Assembly (NCBI GenBank): GCA_033816765.1
Contig: CM066288.1
Location: 3,472,001 to 3,536,000 of the forward strand
Direction of reading: 5' to 3'
Source of the DNA: Nothopassalora personata
Taxonomy: Eukaryota > Ascomycota > Dothideomycetes > Mycosphaerellales > Mycosphaerellaceae
DNA length: 64,000 nt
Shown: positions 31,302-41,574 of the stretch, one piece after another
Layout: each line of letters begins with the position of its first letter
How positions within the stretch are numbered: position 1 is the first letter of the stretch
The notes under the pieces: generated by a model
Told to the model about the DNA's origin: nothing
The model's database searches: none
The model's input: the letters and a program-made list of their open reading frames with translations, nothing else
Position numbers and translations under genes: made by a program

Positions 31302-33226
31302 ATGGACGCACCAGAATCGCCCAAGCCAGTTGACGACTTCGGCTTGCCACCTCCATCGCCGCGAAAGCGAGCTGAAGACGACCCAGAGCCTGAACCCGAA
31401 CGTAAGTTGATGGTGTGCGAGTTATCGTCGATACTTTTGTTGACGTTATAGCGGTCTCTCCTCCAGCACCACCGGAGCCAGCGGCAGAGCCAGTGGCAGA
31501 GCCAGCACCAGAGCCAGCACCAGAGCCAGCACCAGAGCCAGCACCAGAGCCAGTGGCAGACCCGCCAGCACCACAGCCAGTGCCAGAGCCAGCGGCAGAC
31601 CCGCCAGCACCAGAGCCAGCACCAGAGCCAGCAGCAGACCCGCCAGCACCAGAGCCAGCACCAGAGCCAGTGGCAGACCCGCCAGCACCAGAGCCAGCAC
31701 CAGAGCCAGTGGCAGAGTCAGTGGCAGACCTGCCAGCACCACAGCCAGCACCACCGGAGCTAGTGGCGGAGCCAGCAGCGGATCCGCCAGTACCACCGGA
31801 GCCAGTAGCAGAGCCAGCAGCAGTCGCGCCAGCACCACCGGAGTTAGCAGCAGAGCCGCCAGCACCACCGCAGCCAGTAGCAGACGCACTAGCACCTGTA
31901 GAAGCTGAGCACTATGCTGTCTCACCGCTGGTGTCACCTCCCGCACCATCGGAGCCAGCAGTAGACGCACCACCACCTGTAGAAGCCGAGCACTATGCTG
32001 TCTCACCGCTGGTGTCACTTCCAGCACCACCAGAGCCAGCGGCAGACACGCCAGCACCTTTACCTGAAGGTGAGTTAAGAACCTATATGTTTAGTTTTGA
32101 CACATTTGCTGACAGTTGCAGCAGTCCCTCCTCTAGCACCACCTGTGATAGAGTTCGAGCACTATGCTGTCTCACCTCCAGCACCACTAGAGCAAGCGGC
32201 AGACGAGCCCGTACCTGTACCTGAAGGTGAGTTGACAACCTATGTGTCAAATTTGACATATTTGCTGACAGTAGTAGTGGAACATCCACCGCCAGCACCT
32301 GCCATAGCAGCCGAGAATCATGCCGAAGCGACACCAGCAGTGGTTACGAAGGAGGGTGACACGTTGAAGATCGTACCAGCAGTCCCTCCACCCGCTCCCG
32401 TTATCACGCCGCCGGTCGAGCCATTTGTTCCACCTCCAGCGGCCGAGGAACCAGCTGCAGAGAAACCGACTTCTCACCATGAAGGTGCGTTACAACTTGC
32501 ACGTCAACGTCAGTATGCTCGCTAACAGTCGTAGTGGTCCTTGTCGCAGCAGCGGTAGAGCCTCGCCCTGTCACACCACCAGCCGCGACATCTGGAACGA
32601 CCACACCAGCTCCATCAACCCGTACCAATGCTACGCAAAGGACGGCGGCCAGCCTGGCGGATTTACCTACGCCAACAGAGGTCTTTACTGGACATGCTGC
32701 TGAGCACGCAACCACACTTGTGATGCGTGACGGGCAAATATTCGACGAGTCGGGCGAGGCCTTGTACAGAATCAACGGCAGGACCTTTACCGACAAGGCA
32801 CACGCGCCACTCTTCAATCTTCGTCGGGGCCACTTCAGACGTCGAATGTGGAAGGTGAAGGCGAATGGCACCAAGAAGCTGCTCCGAATCAGAGCTCGAC
32901 AGCATTATGGCTTTTTCTGGGTCCCAATGCCACCTGAGAGCACATCCGGCGCCAAGAATCGCGCAGCCGTTCTGCACGCGAACCAGCTGCGCCTCGGGGC
33001 AACGAAGTCGGCTTTCGAGAACAAGGCCCTTGTCGGCATGATCGAGGACGACAAGCTGCACGTTGCCAAGGGGTTTGATCTCGCACTCGCAGGAGCAATG
33101 TGGAAGGCACAGACGGATACGTCCGTGAAGCACGAACGTCGCGTGCACTTTGAACACCAGCTGAAGGCGAAGCGGTCAGGAAAAGTCAAGGTGAAGTCGA
33201 GCAAGTCTTCCGCTGCGACCGTTTGA
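31302..33226 (+). CDS. Pro/Ala/Glu-repeat protein with tubby-like C-terminal domain
   Basis: Five exons, join(31302..31401, 31452..32069, 32122..32226, 32278..32484, 32535..33226), 573 aa; every junction is phase 1. Residues about 35-230 are a low-complexity run of PAPEP and PVADPPAPEP units. EHYAVSP recurs three times across exons 2 and 3. The last 180 residues form a globular domain: LVMRDGQIFDESGEALYRI, PLFNLRRGHFRRRMWKV and KKLLRIRAR resemble the strand pattern of fungal tubby-C-terminal-like (LURP-one-related) proteins, then a Lys-rich tail. Introns 2 and 3 are alike in sequence, and exons 2-4 each end in a CTGAAG- or CATGAAG-like edge. This points to growth by duplicating exon-intron modules. 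No signal peptide. Function unknown; the domain call is from pattern only. Confidence 0.72.
31476..31895 (+). repeat. Coding minisatellite, AP/EP units
   Basis: Tandem units built from GAGCCAGCACCA and GACCCGCCAGCACCA, in 12-, 15- and 30-nt combinations with scattered third-position changes. They encode the Pro/Ala/Glu run of the repeat protein. Nested unit sizes indicate repeated unequal exchange or slippage. Copy number is expected to vary between isolates. Confidence 0.9.
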
Positions 33227-33362
33227 GGTGGCTTTGGACTTTCACCTAATGTCTATTGTTTGTGGCTGCTTCTACCTAGACCTCGACCCTATTAAATCTG
33301 TGCTTGGTAATGAAATCTTAATACCTACCATGATCAGTTACGGTTCGCAGGTCTTCCATCCC

Positions 33363-33863
33363 TCAGTGATGCTTGTTACTGCCCGCCAGCCTGTCGTTCT
33401 CGAGATAGACGTCAATTTGGTCAGTCATTTTGTGGTCCACGTCCTTGCAGCATGCAGACGCAATCAAGCCGATGATACCAAATGTCATCGAGACCATTGC
33501 GACAACGAAGATTGCATGACAGTACGCCTCGTGCAACGCTGCAGTCGCCGCTGTAACAATGGCTGCCGGATACGAGGCGATCTCGGTCGTGCTGTCGCCT
33601 GCCATTCGCTGTGAGAGCTGATCTTGCGGTAGACCAGCTGCCAGCACCAGCAGCATCCAATGATGGTGTATTGCGTAGTTCCAGATGGTGCCAGGTGCGC
33701 GTGCGAGCTGTGCCGGAGACAGGGCCGCGTAGATGAGGCCGATGGCCCGAAAGAAAGTGCAGTCCCGGCTCGCATCCTGGTCTCTTCTCTCGGCCCGGTC
33801 GTAATCCCTGCGATTGTGGATCGCGCTCTTTCTGTGCCGACCGGCGATCACATGAAGCTCCAT
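33363..33863 (-). pseudogene. Relic of MFS transporter C-terminus (TRI12-like)
   Basis: The minus-strand frame contains FFRAIGLIYAALSPAQLA, then VLAAGLPQDQL, YPAAIVTAATAALHEAYCHA, VVAMVSMTFGIIGLIASACC and KDVDHKMTDQIDVYLE. This order matches the end of fungal TRI12-type drug:H+ antiporters: last transmembrane helices, then a KDIDHxLTDQ tail. Such proteins have about 580 aa and 12-14 helices; here only about the last 130 residues remain. Upstream sequence to 34228 shows no further transporter motif. I read it as a truncated dead copy squeezed between the repeat protein and SDA1. Confidence 0.6.
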
Positions 33864-34228
33864 GTGTGGAGGTACCCGCCAACGCTGCCTTGTGCTTGAG
33901 CGCCGATCCCTCCATCTGGGGTGCTGACAGTCGTCGCAGTGTCACGCCAGTCGAGACTATCATCAGAGCGAATGACGATTTCATCGATGATGAGCGAGGG
34001 ATGGCACGCCAGACGCTGGAAGGATCCGCTGACCAGTTGGTGTACTACGATCTGCCAGCACCAGGTAACGGCCATAGAACGAAGCGAGCGACGACAGTCT
34101 AGGAACCGCTTTTTCGAGCGATGCATGGCGAGAGTCTCAGATCTTCCAGAAACCATTCCGCAGTTGGCAGAACGAATGGGTATCAAGCTATTACGGTGTA
34201 AAACACCAAGAATCTCCAACGCGCTTTT

Positions 34229-36523
34229 TTAGTTGTTTCCTCTCCGACCGCCTCTCTTGCCTCTGTCGACGTGCGCTTTCAGGATTCTGCGATGCTCCAC
34301 TAAACTTCTCTTGCCTTTCCTCTTCGCCTTGCCAAGAGTCATCATGAAGTTCTTCTTGCGCGCCTTCTCCTTATTCGTAGTACTCTTGCCCTCGGCTTCT
34401 TTCTTCTCCTTTCTACGTGCTGTGGTCGAACGGTGGTCGTTGCCGTCCTCCTTGTCACCCTTTGCCATGCGGATCTTCTCCTCCTTGGTGAGCTTTTCGC
34501 CGTATTTTGCAAGACCTGCGATCTGCTCGGCTGTGACCTCGTCATCTGCGTGCCTGTTTGATCGTGCGGCTTCCTGCTGTTGTTGAAGCTTGCGGCGTTT
34601 TGCGGAAGGCATTGCTGCCGTGACTGCTGCTGTTTGACGTAACTCCTTGAGCTTCTCGAGATCAGCCGGCGTCAGAATCCTGGTTGTGGCGAGTTTCGAC
34701 ATGCGTGCTTCTTCGCGTTTCAGAGCTGCCTCTGGCTCCAAGGAAGCGGTCTGCCGGCTCTCCGCTTCATGACCGTCTCTCTCACCAGCATCTTCCTCGT
34801 CCTTGTTCTCCTTGTCGGAGTCCTTGCGATCAGCCTGATCTCCAGCCTTAGACTTCTTCGCAGCAGGCTTCTCGTCTTCAGAATCTGAGATTTCGATGTC
34901 TTCGCCCTCACTTTCGACATTGATCCAGCCGCCATCACTTTCGCTGTCGTCACTCTGCGCATACCAGTTCTTCCAGGCTTCTTCGTCATCATCGCTGTTG
35001 ATGCCCTGCTCCTCTCGCCACTGCTCTAACAGCTCGATGCCTTCAATGCCGCCTCCATCGACTTCGCCGAACCGTGGACCTTGGTTTTCACCGACTCTGA
35101 GCTTCAAAGCAGCATCTCGTCCTCTGTCTTTCTTCTTCAACATTTGTGCACCAACATCTCTGTACAGCGACAGCAGACCTCTGGCGGCCATCTGCACACC
35201 CTTATCTTTACTCTTTCGATACTGAACAAGATCTTGCAAGAGTGTCTCTGTCATGGCTAGTGGTTGTCGAACGCAGATCTCGCGAATGCCGTTCAGACCT
35301 GCCGATGCAACTTCCGATGCTGCGGCTTCCGAGACGAATTCATTGGCAATCTTCTGCACTAGAGGCTCCAGGACATCCGGCGGAACCAGGCTGTGAGTAG
35401 CCTGTGCTAGATTTGCAAGAAAGCTGGTAACGGAAGGCTGCTTCGGCGACAAGAACTTGACGAAGTAGGAGTACAGCGGGATCATAGTCAGCTTGTGCAA
35501 GCCAGTGAGTCGACTGACGAGCTGCAACACAAACAGCTTCTGCTCAAGTACCAGTCGGACCTTTGGTTGTGCCGGCTGGAGATGCTGCTGAAATAGCTTC
35601 TCGGCGAACCCTTGCGGATCGTGCAACAGGTGCAACGCGCTGAAGTTGAGTGTCTGATGTGCGTTCTTCCTCTTCTCCTTGCGCTTGACCTTGGCTTGTG
35701 CGGCCTTGATCTCCTTGTTGCGCTTCGTGGATTTCTTGTTGACGCCAATCTGATGCTTGATCTTGGCCACATCCACGTCACTCTCATCGTCGCTCTCCTC
35801 TGCAGCTTGCTCCCGCTCCTGATCAGATCCCAGAAAAAAGCGAACACCGCTCGTCACGACTTTCGGGTCCTGACTAAGAGCAGCAATCTCCATGACACTC
35901 GCAGCTTTTGCATCCGCCCAGACCTGTCTCTTCCAGAGCTCCCGCGTAAGCTTGACTGCCCATAGCCCTTTCGGCGACGCTGGGTCGTCTGCAATAGCGT
36001 TGTAGAATATCGTCTGGATGTTGCGATTGAGCTTGTGGTTCTTCGTCTTGCTGTTGGCCGTGCGCAGATCTGAAACGATCTTCTGAAAACACAGCGCTCG
36101 CAGTGCCTTTGAGGGCGTGGATAAGAGCAGCTTCCACAGAGTGTTGAGCAGTGTGTTTGAGTCTACAATCTCCTTCTTTCGCAGCAGCACGATGCTCCCT
36201 ACAATCTTGTCTCTGAGCTCCGGGTCCAGCGACGCATGGTGTAGCTCGATCAGGTTGATGAGGTCCTTGGGAAAATCGGCAGTCAAATCAGGATAGCAAT
36301 CGGCGACATGAGCAACGAAGTCGATGAGGTTCCGCAGCGATACTACGCCATTCTCGTCGGTCGTCGTTGGCGACTGAAGCAAAATCTCTTTGATCGAGAC
36401 ATACTGTCCGTACTGGTTTGCGAAGTCTTGGCGATAGGACGTTGGATCTCGTCGGATCTTGTCCTGGAGCGCGGGCAGATCCGCCTCGATCTTCTCCAAC
36501 GCAGCAATCTTGCGCTTCGGCAT
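34229..36523 (-). CDS. SDA1: Sda1, 60S ribosome biogenesis factor
   Basis: Single exon, 764 aa. Sda1 is an essential nuclear protein of pre-60S particles, needed for 60S maturation and export and named for its actin phenotype in yeast (767 aa). The N-terminal alpha-helical repeat region is well preserved (LPALQDKIRRDPTSYRQDF, LRNLIDFVAHVADCYPDL, LINLIELHHASLDPELRDK, LWKLLLSTPSKALRALCFQK). The SDA1 domain follows at about 370-700, including EVTAEQIAGLAKYGEKLTKE. A Lys/Arg-rich C-terminus (TLGKAKRKGKRSLVEHRR, ending GKRGGRRGNN) is a likely nuclear/rRNA-binding tail. An acidic stretch at about 510-590 is typical. Start chosen at MPKRK. Divergent from the TMEM53-like gene. Confidence 0.95.
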   Translation of the reverse strand: MPKRKIAALEKIEADLPALQDKIRRDPTSYRQDFANQYGQYVSIKEILLQSPTTTDENGVVSLRNLIDFVAHVADCYPDLTADFPKDLINLIELHHASLDPELRDKIVGSIVLLRKKEIVDSNTLLNTLWKLLLSTPSKALRALCFQKIVSDLRTANSKTKNHKLNRNIQTIFYNAIADDPASPKGLWAVKLTRELWKRQVWADAKAASVMEIAALSQDPKVVTSGVRFFLGSDQEREQAAEESDDESDVDVAKIKHQIGVNKKSTKRNKEIKAAQAKVKRKEKRKNAHQTLNFSALHLLHDPQGFAEKLFQQHLQPAQPKVRLVLEQKLFVLQLVSRLTGLHKLTMIPLYSYFVKFLSPKQPSVTSFLANLAQATHSLVPPDVLEPLVQKIANEFVSEAAASEVASAGLNGIREICVRQPLAMTETLLQDLVQYRKSKDKGVQMAARGLLSLYRDVGAQMLKKKDRGRDAALKLRVGENQGPRFGEVDGGGIEGIELLEQWREEQGINSDDDEEAWKNWYAQSDDSESDGGWINVESEGEDIEISDSEDEKPAAKKSKAGDQADRKDSDKENKDEEDAGERDGHEAESRQTASLEPEAALKREEARMSKLATTRILTPADLEKLKELRQTAAVTAAMPSAKRRKLQQQQEAARSNRHADDEVTAEQIAGLAKYGEKLTKEEKIRMAKGDKEDGNDHRSTTARRKEKKEAEGKSTTNKEKARKKNFMMTLGKAKRKGKRSLVEHRRILKAHVDRGKRGGRRGNN

Positions 36524-37014
36524 CGTGGAAACCGACTATCACCAAACGCGGTGTGGATGATCTGGGAAGATCGCTCTTGCCTCCAAATTTCTGAGATGTC
36601 CGGAACTTCTCTCGGCTCGGCTACACTGATTCTTCGGGAGCGGGCCGTCTGTCGCAACCTTAAATTGATTCCCTCCAGGGCCATGTGTTAGGGTCCTTTC
36701 GTTCTCGTTCCGAGGTCAACACAAGACGCGTCGTCGACTTCCATCATGCCATCCTCATGGCACATCACATGCATCTGCTGACAAGAGGCTAAGTATTTCC
36801 TCTTCTCCTCCCACATATCTTACGCTCAGTCTTGCATTACACTTCACTTTCTTATCACCACGGCCACCGGATGAGAGAAGCAAGACATCCACTGGCCCAG
36901 ACCGATCGCCATCCCGAATCTCAAACCCCCAAAATCTCTTCGCCGCGCAGCATACAACTCTTTCTGTGGAGCGCAAAGAATCAACGAGTACTCTTCCCAC
37001 TCCTACCAACAAAC
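36524..37014. promoter_or_regulatory. Divergent region SDA1/TMEM53-like
   Basis: A 491-nt region between divergent genes. An in-frame ATG at 36871 would add 48 low-complexity residues to the downstream protein; the ATG at 37015 better matches the family. No specific site was recognised. Confidence 0.4.
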
Positions 37015-38131
37015 ATGTCCGCCATGCAACCAGCCGGCATCGAAGGCTTCAAGACCCTCGCCCCATCCATCTCATTGTACCGGCCAGAGAACGAACATGC
37101 TGGCACCGCAAAGTCACCTTCGCTGATTGTCTTCTGCACATTCATGGGCGCGCAGCTCAAGCACATCGCCAAGTACACTCAAGGCTACCAAAAGCTCTTT
37201 CCAGACTCTGCCATTCTCCTAGTCCAGTCTTCCATCAACGACACGTTTGCTAGCGGTCTGTGTCCTGCCAGGATATATAATCTGAACGCAGGCATTGCAG
37301 CAGGTAAGAATCGGCGGCTTGTGAGCTCTCGCTATGGGGAGAGAGCCTCATGAGGCAACGGTTCGACTGGTTGGTTGCAGTGTACTGGATGAGATTACAT
37401 ATCCGTGTGACTTGACTATATCATCTCTAACATGTGATAGATGCGAAGCAAGCCGATCGGCTAAATGTGGCTGCGGCCGTGATCGTGAGTTACAAGGGCT
37501 CCTCGGACAGGAACAGGTAGGTCGTCATCAAGCTCCACTTCACCACTAGAATTGAGCACAGGCCGTGTACGCGCTGCTGTACTTCGAAGTTGACTGACAA
37601 CCTCTAGACCTATACTGCTCCACGCAATGTCAAACGGCGGCGGCATTGCGTCCACTCGCCTCGCCACGATCCTCAAGAACCAAGGGCATGGCAAAGTCTT
37701 CGACCGCCAAGTTCTCGATTGTCAGCCGAGTCGTGCACACCGTGGACTCGGCATCCGAGCCATGGTCATGCAGCTGCCTTCCAACCCGATCATTCGCTTC
37801 ATCGGGACCTGGATCCTCACCGCCTGGACCTATACTGGCTGGTTCCTGCATGTTACTTTGCTCCGGCAGGAAGATGTCATCTCGCGCCTCCGTCGGCTCG
37901 AGAAATGACCCCAACCTCTTCGATCTCAGCATAGACAGACTATACATCTATACCAAGCAGGATGCGCTTGTGCCGTGGAAGGAGGTGCACGAGCATGCCG
38001 AGGAGGCGAAGCGAGCGGGTTATCTCGTGAAAGAGGACATCTTCGAGGAAGCTCCACACTGTGCACTGGTTAGAGAGGATGCGGATCGATACTGGCGACG
38101 GATTGAGGAGCTGGCTCCTGGTCCGGTGTGA
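37015..38131 (+). CDS. TMEM53/DUF829 protein, apparent frameshift
   Basis: Three exons, join(37015..37303, 37441..37516, 37608..38131), about 290 aa if the frame is kept. Introns begin GTAAGA and GTAGGT. The family is an alpha/beta-hydrolase-like group (TMEM53/DUF829), often at the nuclear membrane. Seen: FKTLAPSISLYRP, LIVFCTFMGAQLKHIAKYTQGY, the nucleophile-elbow-like LLHAMSNGGG, and the C-terminal LYIYTKQDALVPWKEV...APHCALV (Asp and His positions). In exon 3 the frame reads ISRLRRLEK then stops at TGA 37906-37908. The next frame resumes exactly where the family continues (NDPNLFDLSIDRLYIY). Removing one A from the AAA at 37903-37905 restores it. Sequencing error, or a recent disabling mutation. 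Confidence 0.75.
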
Positions 38132-38312
38132 GCTCACTTGAAGCAGAACACTTGCATACAAAGAATGCATGTGTGTGACAATGTAACAAATTCTGTCGTA
38201 TGTCCAATTCACCATGGACTCGCATCAAAACCCAGGGTGTATCACGAAAAGATTGACAACCAAATCATCATATGCTCTCGGCCGTCACCTCATCATCTCC
38301 TCTACCGCACAC

Positions 38313-41300
38313 CTAATAAGGAGTATTCGCCTTCTTGATCGCATCCCAGTCCGGACCAGCGACACCTTCCTGTTCAGGCTGCGCATGTCCCGCACTAGTT
38401 CCAGCGCCAACACCAGCCCCAGTCGCAGCATTATGAATAGCAGGATCAGTCTCATGGTATCCAGCAATATTCTGCGCACCATCAGTACCGCCCTGACCAC
38501 TACCGTACTTCTGCGTGTTCATTGGCAGGCCAGTGTGAGGCTCAGTCACGCGACCATCGTTATTTCCAGCGTGCTGTGCTGCCTCTTCAGTCGTCTTACC
38601 CTCACCTAGGGCTTTCTTGTGCAGCTTGTTGTGTCCATCGTCGGCGTGAGAGTGGCTACTGCTGCTCCCGTGGTCATGCTTCTTATCATCATGGTGCGAC
38701 TCCTTCTCTTTCTCTTTGCCTTCGCCTGGGTGCAAGATTCGGTGGATGAGGCTGGGTTTCTTCTCTTTCTCCTCTTCCTTCGTGTGGGAGGAAGAGTGAC
38801 CCTTTTCATCTTTGTGGGTCGCGGCGATTGACTTTGGGTCACCGGTGTGCTTGACCGGGGTGTCGACTGCTCCTGCTGACGGGCCTGTCTTCTTTGCGGC
38901 GGATTGGTCGCCGGATGCGAACGCTCCTGCGCTAGCACCAAGGCCGGTACCGGCGAGTCCGGCTTCGCCAGCCTGAGCGGCCTCTTTGTTGCGGTGGCGA
39001 GAGTCTGGGAGGTTTGTACCGGGCTGAGTGGCGGCGGAGGAATCCGTTGTGGCGTGGTAGGTGGGTTGTGTCTGGGTGCCTTGGCTAGAGGCGAGCTGCT
39101 CAGTGACTGGCCCGTCATGGCCCCTGGTCGCGGCGTATGCGCCAGCGCCTCCCAAAGCTCCAGCACCTCCAACCAGTGCTGCGTCACGTTCGCGGTGTTG
39201 TTCTTCGGTGCCCTTCAGACCGGGGTATGGATGCTGCTCGGCGCCTGTGTGCTCGGTGGTTGGACGGTCAGTGGGTGTGCTGTCTGGGTACAGCTTTTCT
39301 CCCACGGTCTGCTTGCGGTCAGTGCCGATAGCGCTAGCGCCAGCAGCACCTGCTGTCGATGTCTCCTTGACGCGTGGGTCAGCCTTGTTCGCCAGGTCGG
39401 AGGAATGTGGTCCCGTCGTCTTCGAGTCCTTCATTAGCTCAGGCTGTGGCTGCACTCTGGGATCGACAATGTTGGCGATGTTGCTGTCGTGTGGACCAAT
39501 GGTCTTGCTAGCTGGACCAGTATCGGCGCGAACTTGGGTGGCTTCGTAAGCCCCATAGCCAGCGGCACCAGCTCCAGCGCCGAGAGCGGCGTCACGGCCA
39601 TAGTGATGTCCTTGTCCTGGCTGTGTTTGTGCGATGGTGCTGGGAGTACCCGGAAGGTTGGATGTACCTCTGTCCGTCAGAGCGCTCGAACTTGTACCGC
39701 CACCAACCACGTTCGCAGCAGAAGTCGTGTTGCCACTTCCGATCTGTTGTCCTGCAACGCCTGTGGTGCTGGAAGGGTGATCCCTGGTCGTCGCGTATGC
39801 GCCTCCTGCTCCGATCAAACCGCCTGCTAGCGCAGCATCTCTTCCATGGTGGTGATCGCTGGTCCGTCCCGATGGTGCATGCGTCAAGCTAGAGTCGCGA
39901 GCGGGAACTGAAGTGGGTGGCACAGCGCCCGTCGCGTCATCAGCTCGATGGCGATCTTCTCCTGACTATAAGATATGTTCATTAGCACGAGGCCTGATGT
40001 TTGAGCTGAGCTATAGATTACCTCAGTCGGGAATTCGCCGGGGACATGGGGATCCAGAATGTTGGCAATATCGGTCGAATGAGGACCCTTTGTGTGATGA
40101 ACGTAGCCTACTTTCGCATTAGTCAGGGGACCAAGATGGAGATACGCAGAAACGACAATCTATAAATTCTATGCAAGGACTACGTACCCTCGGTGGGCAC
40201 TCCACTGCAGTTGTCGCCAGGAATATTGTACTGGCGAGCAGTGTAAGTGGCATCTTGCACATCGCGTGGCGCCGAGTTCAACTGTGAAGAAGCGCCGATA
40301 CCAGTGGTTCCTGCTGCAGCGCCAACACCGGCGATACCGGGGTTAGGGTTGATGTGGTCTCCTGGCGCGGTTCGGCCGCCCAGAGGATGGGTACGGTCTA
40401 TGACCGCAGTGTTCGCCTGGCCAGTGGTGGGAGTGACGTGGTCTCCAGGTCGGTTGTGTTGGCTGGCGCCGTATGCGCCAGCTCCAACACCGGCTGCTCC
40501 AAGGGCGCCTGCAATGCCCACATCACGTCCAACATGCGACTCTGTCCCAGGCTGCAAAGCACGGTGTTGTGGCGCGGACACTGGGTTGATGTGGTCTCCA
40601 CCAACGGTTTGGCCGCCCAGCGGGTGTGCGCGCTCAGTGATAGGCTGACTGCTGCTGGTTATGGTTGTGGTCGTGGTGGTCGTTGTAGGCCCGACATGCT
40701 CCCTGGTAGCTGCGTGTGTTCCTGCTCCTCCTGGGACAGCAGCGTTGCCAGCGAGATGGTTTTGTGTTGCACCGGGCCTAGAAAGCTGTTAGCCCAGCCG
40801 GCGAAGCTCGTGCCAGTGCGACTTACTGAGCAGTACGATCTGGAAGGCCCTGAGCAGTAGAGCTTGCAATGCCCGCGCCCGTGCTGCTGCCAGCGGTGTT
40901 TGAGCCTGGTCCCACAACGTGTGCGGTCGAGCCATATCCTTCCGCGTCGTATTTGTCGCCGTGTGGATTCAGGATCTGCCTCAGTTTAGAGTGATCCTTC
41001 TGACCCTCATCGGTCTGCAGCTGAGCGTTTGGACTGACAGTTTGTGGTGCTGGATGCCCTGCCAGAGCATCCGTAGTGGTAGCGGTAGTTCCGAATCGCT
41101 GCTCGTCATACTGCTCGCGGTTTGGATTGAGGATTTGATCGGTTATGTTACGATCTTTCTGACCCTCTTCTGTTGTGGAGAGCTTTCTTGGGTCCTGAAT
41201 CGGCGGAGCTGTAGAAGCCGTAGTGCCGTGGTGTTCGCCATGCCTCTCGCCTGAGGTGAGATTGATGTTAGCGATGCTTCAGACACGCCATGCTGTCTTA

Positions 41301-41574
41301 AGAGATGTCCTCCACCATATACCAACGTACCACCAGGGTTGGGAATCTGGCGCATCATACCACCACCCTCTTTTTGGCCAGTGCCCTCTGTGGGATGCAG
41401 CTGTGGAGGCTGTGAATCGTGGACCTTGGCTACGCTCTCTCTCCTTTCCGTCTCTGCATCGCCGTAGAGCACCTCGTCGTCCTTGGAGGAGCCTGGCGAG
41501 CTGGGGAGGAGTTAGCTTAGCACAATGAGTGCACTTGCCGGTGCAGCTTACAGTACTTTCTTAATCTTATCCAT
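38313..41574 (-). CDS. Large glycine-rich hydrophilic stress-type protein
   Basis: Six exons, complement(38313..39965, 40022..40107, 40188..40777, 40827..41250, 41331..41500, 41552..41574), 981 aa; all phases agree. The start MDKIKKVLS is typical of an ascomycete family of disordered, glycine-rich proteins often called LEA-like or cell-wall structural. Repeats seen: EEGQKDR/DEGQKDH with QILNPNREQYDEQRFG and QILNPHGDKYDAEGYG; THPLGGRT and AHPLGGQT; a block of the form HxGRDAALxGGxGAxGxxxYxAT about five times; and TGPHSSDLANKADPRV, repeated with variations. The C-terminal 150 residues are Lys/His/Glu-rich (HKDEKGHSSSHTKEEEKEKK). No signal peptide or membrane segment. A desiccation or spore-protection role is inferred from composition only. 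Confidence 0.82.

Noticed and set aside
31476..31895. Regular repeats that could suggest a CRISPR-like array
   Set aside because: Units are contiguous coding repeats of 12-30 nt without unique spacers, in a eukaryotic exon.
31446..32057. 203-codon Leu/Ala/Val-rich minus-strand frame resembling membrane helices
   Set aside because: Hydrophobicity arises from reading the PAPEP minisatellite backwards; the plus-strand gene has matching splice phases and a globular C-terminus.
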